Source of the DNA: an uncultured Rhodopirellula sp.
Lineage (GTDB): Bacteria > Planctomycetota > Planctomycetia > Pirellulales > Pirellulaceae
DNA: 11,628 nucleotides
Direction: 5' to 3'
Assembly: GCA_913061385.1 (NCBI GenBank)
Contig: CAJXTM010000041.1
Location: 1-11,628 of the forward strand
A model generated the notes under the pieces. The model made no database searches. It was given only the letters and a program-made list of their open reading frames with translations, and was not told the DNA's origin. Of the stretch, positions 6,737 to 11,628 are shown piece by piece. The translations under genes and the position numbers were made by a program. Numbering within the stretch: position 1 is the first letter of the stretch; the number at the start of each line of letters is the position of its first letter.

Positions 6737-9700
6737 TCAGTGGAAGTCTCTTGAGGAAACTGACAGTCCTGTCACCTCCTGACTGAGGTCAGTAATGCGT
6801 CCAACGATGACGTGAATGACTCCCTGTCGATTTTCCAGTTTTCCGTCAACCAGCCAAGCGTTGCTAGTTCGAGCAACCCGAAAAAATCGCTCCCACACTG
6901 CTTTGAAGATAACTAGGTTGATCGAACCTGTTTCATCTTCCATTGTCGCGAATACAATGCCTTTTGCTGTGGAAGGTTTTTGCCTTAGCAGGATAAGTCC
7001 GGCAACTCGAACATGGCGTCCGCTACGAAGCTCGTCAAGTTCCTTGGCAGTGACGCATCGTTGAGCCAGCAGTTCATTACGAACAAACGATATCGGATGT
7101 GCCTTCAGGCTTAGCCCCGTCATGTTGTAGTCAGCATGAACTTCTTCCATTGGGGTCATGGGCACCAGTGTAGATGGTGTCTGTTCTGATTCGTTCAGGT
7201 CGGCAAATAGGGGTTGTTCGTTAGGTGCGTGATCTTGTCCGAGCGAGTGCCAAATGGCGGCGCGGCGATCGACTTGTAGTGATTCAAATGCATCTGCATC
7301 AGCAAGTGTTGCCAGAGAAGTTTTGCCCAGACCTGTCCGAGAAACAAGTTCCTCCATGCTGCTGTATGGGCCTCGCAGTTGCCGCTCGTAAATGATTTGT
7401 TCGGCAATTTTGGAATTGAGTCCGCGAATAGTTGTCAGTCCAAGGCGGATAGCATTTGAACATTTTTGTCCATCCTCAGGTTCGGTGTTTGGCTCCAATG
7501 TTGACATCCAGTCACTGAGATTGATGTCCACGCCGTTGACTTCCACACCGTGTTTTTTGGCATCAGAAATCAACTGGGCGGGTGCATAAAAACCCATGGG
7601 TTGACTGTTCAGCAGAGCGACACAAAAAGCATCCGGGTAATGGCATTTCAAGTAACAGGATGCATACACCAGTAGAGCAAAGCTGGCTGCATGCGATTCT
7701 GGAAAACCGTATTCTCCAAAACCGCGGATTTGATTGAATACATGTTCAGCAAAGGCGGCGGTAAAGTTTTTTTTTCGCATCCCTTCGAGAAGTTTTGTTC
7801 GGAACCGGTCAATTAGGCCTGGACGTCTCCATGCTGCCATTGCTCTACGTAGTTGATCTGCTTCCCCTGGAGTAAATCCGGCAGCCACCACTGCCAATCG
7901 CATTGCTTGTTCCTGGAAGATTGGCACCCCGAGTGTTTTTTCCAATACACCCCGAATGGCATCGTTTGGATAAGTTACAGATTGAGGGTTTTCGCGAGCT
8001 TTCAAATACGGGTGCACCATGTTGCCTTGGATTGGGCCGGGTCGCACGATCGCTACCTCGACAACCAAATCGTAATAACAGCGTGGTTGAAGCCTTGGCA
8101 ACATGCTCATCTGTGCGCGGCTTTCGATTTGGAAAACACCAACTGTGTCTGCTTTGCAGATCATGTCGTAGGTTGCTTTGTCACCTTGGGGTGTCGTGCC
8201 GAGGGTGAGTGTGCAGTCATGATGTGTAGCGATAAGATCAAAACAACGGTGCAGCGCTGAGAGCATGCCCAGTGCCAATACATCGACCTTAAGAATTCCA
8301 AGTTCATCCAGATCATCTTTATTCCATTGAATGATGGTGCGGTCCTCCATCGCTGCATTCTCGATGGGACACAGTTCGCATAGGCTGCCCGCGGTCATCA
8401 CCATCCCACCGACATGCTGTGATAAGTGTCTTGGAAAACCAGTGAGCGTTGTCACGAGATAGACGAATCGCTGTCCCAGTTCAGATTCTGGATCCATGCC
8501 ACCTTCTACACATCGTTCCAAGAAGGTCGCACCACTGCCACTTAGCTTTGCTATGGAATCGATGGTGTCAGCCGAGATACCCAATACTTTGCCAACATCG
8601 CGGATCGCACTCTTGGTACGGTAGGTAATGACTGTTGCTGTTAGTCCCGCACGATCACGACCATATTTATCATAAAGATACTGTAATACTTCTTCGCGTC
8701 GCTGATGTTCAAAGTCAACGTCGATGTCAGGTGCCTCGTCACGCTCACGACTGACAAATCTTTCAAAGAGTAAGTCTGATTGACTGGGGTCAACATTGGT
8801 AATGCCAAGGCAATAACAGACTGCAGAATTAGCGGCGGAGCCGCGGCCTTGACAGAGAATGTTGCGTTGACGTGCAAAACGGACCATGTCCCAGACTGTC
8901 AGGAAATATGCCTCATAACTAAGTTCTTGAATGATCTGCATTTCGTGTCGAAGCAGATCAATTACCTTTTCAGGAACACCATCAGGCCATCTTGCTTTTG
9001 CGCCCTCCCATGTCAACCGTCTCAGATGCTCGACCAGCGACATGCCGGGCGGTGCAATTTCCTCGGGGTATTCATAGCGAAGTTCAGATAGTTTGAACTG
9101 ACAGCGATCTGCTATCTCAACGGTTTTTTCTATTGCTTCAGGGACATCCCGATACAAGTCAGCAATCTCTTCCAATGGCCGGAGGTATCGTTGGCCGTTC
9201 CGGAAACGTTTTTCGTGGGACTTGTCGATGTTTGTTCCACTCTGAATGGCAGAAATGCAGTCGTGCATCAACATGCGTTCGGCAGTGTGGTAGTAAACGT
9301 CTCCACTGACTACCAGCGGTACATCATTACCGATGGAAAGGTTTCGTAGACGTTGCAAATGGGTCTGATCGTCCACGCCGCGATGGACTTCGCAAAGCAG
9401 GTATCCGCTGTCATGAAACACTTCGCGGAAGTCGGTTCGCAGAAAGCGACTCAGCGGTTTGGTTGGGGTTGATTCCCGATGATTTGATGTTTCAGGTGGG
9501 ATTAACCCTGCGATCAAACCGCTGCTGAATTCGACCACATCCTGCCAGGCGAGTTGGCAGGCTCCTTTTTCTGTCCGCATTCGCCCCCTAGAGATCAGCC
9601 GACACATCTGGCCGTAGGCAGCGCGATCGGTGGGCCACAACACCATCGATGGAGCATCTGTCAGATGAACCTCTGTCCCGACGATGTACTGCATTCCGAG

Positions 9701-9868
9701 ATCTTTTGCGGCCGCGTAACCACGAACCACTCCTGCTACGGAGGATTCATCAGTCAAAGCGAGGCCTCGGTAGCCTAGCTCTGAGGCTCGTTCCACCAGC
9801 TCATCTGGATGTGAAGCACCGGAAAGAAAGGAGAAATTGCTTTTGCAATGCAATTCGACGTACTGCAT
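6737..9868 (-). CDS. dnaE2: Error-prone DNA polymerase III alpha subunit DnaE2 (ImuC)
   Basis: A 1043-residue C-family polymerase that replicates across DNA damage and causes induced mutagenesis, normally with ImuA and ImuB and the beta clamp. The N-terminus ELHCKSNFSFLSGASHPDEL and Y-I-V-G-T-E are the DnaE2-type PHP domain (about 1-200). The second metal His is Lys9, consistent with the degenerate PHP site common in DnaE2. The palm holds GRGSAANS (341-348), the Asp cluster PDIDVDF (D381, D383, D385) and K-V-D529-V-L-A-L-G. Further motifs are VGVFQIESRAQM, VAIVRPGPIQG, a helix-hairpin-helix (TIRGLNSKIAEQII, about 812-825) and an OB fold (about 952-988). Length is normal and nothing is missing. 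No imuA or imuB is adjacent; the upstream gene is divergent. A run of nine A occurs in codons 698-701. A perfect dyad 38 nt upstream may be its SOS operator. Confidence 0.96.
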   Translation of the reverse strand: MQYVELHCKSNFSFLSGASHPDELVERASELGYRGLALTDESSVAGVVRGYAAAKDLGMQYIVGTEVHLTDAPSMVLWPTDRAAYGQMCRLISRGRMRTEKGACQLAWQDVVEFSSGLIAGLIPPETSNHRESTPTKPLSRFLRTDFREVFHDSGYLLCEVHRGVDDQTHLQRLRNLSIGNDVPLVVSGDVYYHTAERMLMHDCISAIQSGTNIDKSHEKRFRNGQRYLRPLEEIADLYRDVPEAIEKTVEIADRCQFKLSELRYEYPEEIAPPGMSLVEHLRRLTWEGAKARWPDGVPEKVIDLLRHEMQIIQELSYEAYFLTVWDMVRFARQRNILCQGRGSAANSAVCYCLGITNVDPSQSDLLFERFVSRERDEAPDIDVDFEHQRREEVLQYLYDKYGRDRAGLTATVITYRTKSAIRDVGKVLGISADTIDSIAKLSGSGATFLERCVEGGMDPESELGQRFVYLVTTLTGFPRHLSQHVGGMVMTAGSLCELCPIENAAMEDRTIIQWNKDDLDELGILKVDVLALGMLSALHRCFDLIATHHDCTLTLGTTPQGDKATYDMICKADTVGVFQIESRAQMSMLPRLQPRCYYDLVVEVAIVRPGPIQGNMVHPYLKARENPQSVTYPNDAIRGVLEKTLGVPIFQEQAMRLAVVAAGFTPGEADQLRRAMAAWRRPGLIDRFRTKLLEGMRKKNFTAAFAEHVFNQIRGFGEYGFPESHAASFALLVYASCYLKCHYPDAFCVALLNSQPMGFYAPAQLISDAKKHGVEVNGVDINLSDWMSTLEPNTEPEDGQKCSNAIRLGLTTIRGLNSKIAEQIIYERQLRGPYSSMEELVSRTGLGKTSLATLADADAFESLQVDRRAAIWHSLGQDHAPNEQPLFADLNESEQTPSTLVPMTPMEEVHADYNMTGLSLKAHPISFVRNELLAQRCVTAKELDELRSGRHVRVAGLILLRQKPSTAKGIVFATMEDETGSINLVIFKAVWERFFRVARTSNAWLVDGKLENRQGVIHVIVGRITDLSQEVTGLSVSSRDFH

Positions 9869-9906
9869 GAGCCGTTGGAGCTGGGGATGAAATGGATCTC
9901 AAAGAT

Positions 9907-9926
9907 GGGTGTAGCTATGTACACCC
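9907..9926 (-). promoter_or_regulatory. Candidate LexA-type operator of dnaE2
   Basis: GGGTGTAGCTATGTACACCC is a perfect 7-6-7 inverted repeat, 38 nt before the dnaE2 ATG. The core TGTA-N6-TACA has the same half-site and spacing as the E. coli LexA box CTGTA-N6-TACAG, but with G/C rather than C/G outside. On the minus strand TTGCGA (9951-9946) and TAGGGT (9928-9923), 17 nt apart, could be -35 and -10, so the dyad would cover the -10 and the start site. dnaE2 is classically SOS-controlled. That LexA binds here is inference. Confidence 0.5.
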
Positions 9927-9964
9927 TATCGTCTTGGGGTGTTGGTCGCAATCAGAGTTTTTGC

Positions 9965-10021
9965 ACGGGTTCCACGAAATCCCACGGGTTCCACGAAATC
10001 CCACGGGTTCCACGAAATCCC
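9965..10021. repeat. Three perfect tandem copies of a 19-bp unit
   Basis: ACGGGTTCCACGAAATCCC occurs three times head to tail (9965-9983, 9984-10002, 10003-10021) with no mismatches, followed by ACG. It lies in the divergent dnaE2/TM2 promoter region. Nineteen is not a multiple of three, and no convincing reading frame uses it. Each unit has only a weak internal dyad (GGG...CCC). Confidence 0.95.
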
Positions 10022-10117
10022 ACGACCAGCAGAATGGTTGGTCATGCTATTCGGCGTATTTCGGATCACGCGTTCTCTATTTTCCGTCCGCTCTACTACC
10101 TGCAAATCATCACAATA

Positions 10118-10573
10118 ATGAATTCATACTCAAATGCACCGATTCAACCACTGGGTGGCGTTCAGAGAGACCTTACTCCGAGTCATCCGCGTTTGATTGG
10201 CTACCTGTTCTGGCTTGTCGGATTCAGCGGTTTACATCGCTTTTACTTTGGCAAACCACTGACCGGTGCGATTTGGTTTTTCACCGGAGGTTTGTTGCTG
10301 ATCGGCTGGATTGTTGACCTGTTTCTGATTCCGGCAATGGCGGACGAGGCAGACCGCAATAGCAAGACTGGTCGGTTCGACCATAGCCTTGCCTGGGTGC
10401 TGCTGGTCGTGCTTGGATTATTTGGTGTTCACCGTTTTTATCTGGGCAAGATCGGTACAGGTCTGATCTACCTATTAACAGCAGGTCTATTCGGAGTCGG
10501 GCTTGTTTATGACCTGTGCACTTTGAACGAACAGGTCGACGAACAAAACCAGAAAATAACAGCGACGAGTTGA
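10118..10573 (+). CDS. Membrane protein with two TM2 domains
   Basis: 151 residues from the ATG at 10118. Two TM2-type modules are arranged in tandem. The first (about 24-73) has GFSGLHRFYFG with a downstream Gly-rich helix and D67. The second (about 91-136) has GLFGVHRFYLG and D132. Each module gives two membrane helices, so four in all, joined by a charged loop (A-D-E-A-D-R-N-S-K-T-G-R). TM2 proteins have no defined biochemical role in bacteria; membrane stress or structural roles are suggested for the family. Longer in-frame starts exist back to 9848, but they would read through the dnaE2 start and the 19-bp repeats and add no domain. No Shine-Dalgarno is evident. It is divergent from dnaE2 and convergent with the protease gene, with a 30-nt gap. 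Confidence 0.85.
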   Translation: MNSYSNAPIQPLGGVQRDLTPSHPRLIGYLFWLVGFSGLHRFYFGKPLTGAIWFFTGGLLLIGWIVDLFLIPAMADEADRNSKTGRFDHSLAWVLLVVLGLFGVHRFYLGKIGTGLIYLLTAGLFGVGLVYDLCTLNEQVDEQNQKITATS

Positions 10574-10603
10574 GCAGGCAGGTGTGGTGCTAAACCGGTG
10601 AAA

Positions 10604-11581
10604 TCAGGACAACCTGCGAACGGTAACTTTTGCTCCCTGCCTGGCTACTACGCATACCTCGCTGCCGGTGTCGATGAAATCGCCCTCTGTGATTACGTCG
10701 ATCATCAGATCTTTGATCTGGATTTTTCCACTGGGCCGCAGCGGTGACACTGTCTTTCCTACGTCACCCACATTGATCAATTGCCATGCGGGAAGTTGGT
10801 CTTCATGGTTGCTAGTCAGCAATGAGTGTCCTGCGGCAGCGGGGGCCGCTATTCGAGGTTTAAGTGTAAGACGACTTAACCCGGGGATTTCACCGATGTA
10901 GCGGGCGAGGAAAAACAATGCAATCAGGAAGCAGAGAAAAGCACCCATGACTGTGAGTACATCGGATCCAAGTCCATTGAACTCTTCATTTGTTTCAGGG
11001 AAAAAACCGCGTGAAGATGCCATGACAAGTGAAACCAGCACAAGCAGGATTCCACCAATACCAGCGAAGCCGAATCCGGGGATCACAAAGAACTCCATCG
11101 CAATGAAAATCAGCCCCAGGGCAAACAGAAGGACTTCCAGCCATCCCGAGGTTCCGCCCAGAAAACGACTCCAGAAAAAGAGGCTGAAGCAGAGGAGTGA
11201 AGTCAGGCCACCCACGCTGATACCAGGGGCGCTCAGTTCAATGACCAACGCGATAAGTCCAATCGCGATCAAAAGAAACGTGGCAAAGCCCGTATTTAGC
11301 AGGAATACAAATGTGTCGCTCCAGGTTCGTTTCATCACCTGCATGGGTTCACGAACATTGAGTGCCTTAGCAAGATCACCACGGTTTTCGATCACTTCGT
11401 CAGCGAATCCAAGCTCGACTGCACGTTTACCATTCGTGGTGAAAAACATTTCTTTGCCAGCTTCGCGGACAGGATTACCCTTTTCCCAATCCTTCCGGTT
11501 TTCAAGTGAATCCCATTCTTTGTTTGAGATATATCGTTGTTCTCCGGTGTTACGGTTAGTTGCAGCAAAGACCACTAAATC
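10604..11581 (-). CDS. NfeD/ClpP-class membrane serine protease, C-terminal part only
   Basis: About 325 genomic residues are present; the N-terminus is cut off by the contig end. The first 80 residues are the end of the ClpP-like (SDH-type) protease domain, ending in a typical G-K-R-A-V-E-L-G-F-A-D-E-V segment. The catalytic Ser/Lys would lie in the missing part. Hydrophobic helices follow at about 98-120, 125-145, 150-175 and 205-225. The last 60 residues form the NfeD OB-fold domain (G-D-V-G-K-T-V-S-P-L-R-P-S-G-K-I, then E-G-D-F-I-D-T-G-S-E-V-C-V-V). The family cleaves membrane proteins such as stomatin partners. The genomic frame begins at 11581 with Asp; the five residues MYKRQ that would precede it are translated adapter and must be discarded. 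Confidence 0.9.
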   Translation of the reverse strand, partial: DLVVFAATNRNTGEQRYISNKEWDSLENRKDWEKGNPVREAGKEMFFTTNGKRAVELGFADEVIENRGDLAKALNVREPMQVMKRTWSDTFVFLLNTGFATFLLIAIGLIALVIELSAPGISVGGLTSLLCFSLFFWSRFLGGTSGWLEVLLFALGLIFIAMEFFVIPGFGFAGIGGILLVLVSLVMASSRGFFPETNEEFNGLGSDVLTVMGAFLCFLIALFFLARYIGEIPGLSRLTLKPRIAAPAAAGHSLLTSNHEDQLPAWQLINVGDVGKTVSPLRPSGKIQIKDLMIDVITEGDFIDTGSEVCVVARQGAKVTVRRLS

Positions 11582-11628
11582 CTGTCTCTTATACACATCT
11601 GACGCTGCCGACGACTCCTTACGTGTAG
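11582..11628. other. Untrimmed Nextera (Tn5) sequencing adapter, not genomic
   Basis: CTGTCTCTTATACACATCT (11582-11600) is the 19-bp Tn5 mosaic end. It is followed by GACGCTGCCGACGA (11601-11614), the rest of the Nextera i5-side adapter, then CTCCTTAC (11615-11622), and GTGTAG (11623-11628), the start of the P5 segment. CTCCTTAC is the reverse complement of GTAAGGAG, which I recall as the i5 index 505. The order and spacing match the library adapter exactly. Confidence 0.98.

Noticed and set aside
7853..8260. 135-residue plus-strand frame inside dnaE2
   Set aside because: It is antisense to well-conserved polymerase motifs and shows no features of its own.
9965..10021. CRISPR array
   Set aside because: The 19-bp units are directly adjacent with no spacers, and no cas gene is present.
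9848..10117. Longer start for the TM2 protein (90 extra residues)
   Set aside because: It overlaps the dnaE2 start and reads through the 19-bp repeats; no domain is gained.
11582..11596. N-terminal residues MYKRQ of the NfeD protein
   Set aside because: They are translated from the Tn5 mosaic end of the sequencing adapter.

Overview
The window looks like chromosomal DNA from a planctomycete, most likely near the Pirellulaceae (Rhodopirellula-like). This is inferred from four things: a secreted PQQ-type beta-propeller opening with a W-P-Y-W-R-G-P motif, a secreted cysteine-rich repeat protein, lipid A synthesis (LpxB) beside many small membrane proteins, and loosely spaced genes with poor Shine-Dalgarno signals. 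Base composition is moderate. No phage, plasmid, CRISPR, transposase, tRNA or rRNA gene was recognised.

Layout. Positions 1-2155 (minus) hold the first 718 codons of a secreted PQQ-like propeller protein running off the left edge. Just upstream, on the same strand, is a small cupin (2230-2598, TTG start). A gene-free stretch (2599-3321) follows, unusually rich in inverted repeats: a 118-nt element with near-perfect complementary ends, a lone 11-bp hairpin, and a chain of six small hairpins. Next come a cysteine-rich repeat protein (3322-4053, plus) with a strong intrinsic terminator, lpxB (4406-5620, plus) and an unrecognised three-helix membrane protein (5986-6726, plus). The last converges on dnaE2 (6737-9868, minus), an error-prone DNA polymerase III alpha-type subunit. 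The dnaE2 upstream region carries a perfect 7-6-7 dyad and a 19-bp sequence repeated three times in tandem. It is shared with a divergent double-TM2-domain membrane protein (10118-10573, plus). The window closes with the C-terminal half of an NfeD/ClpP-class membrane serine protease (10604-11581, minus).

The final 47 bases (11582-11628) are not genomic. They are an untrimmed Nextera (Tn5) adapter: mosaic end, read primer, an 8-base index and the start of P5. The contig and the nfeD reading frame therefore end artificially at 11581.

Functionally the genes are a mixed housekeeping and envelope set (lipid A, membrane proteins, secreted Cys-rich and propeller proteins) plus an SOS-type mutagenesis polymerase. 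They do not form one pathway. I see no convincing new multi-gene system. The most interesting items are the Cys-rich modular protein, the structured intergenic region before it, and the putative operator of the solitary dnaE2.
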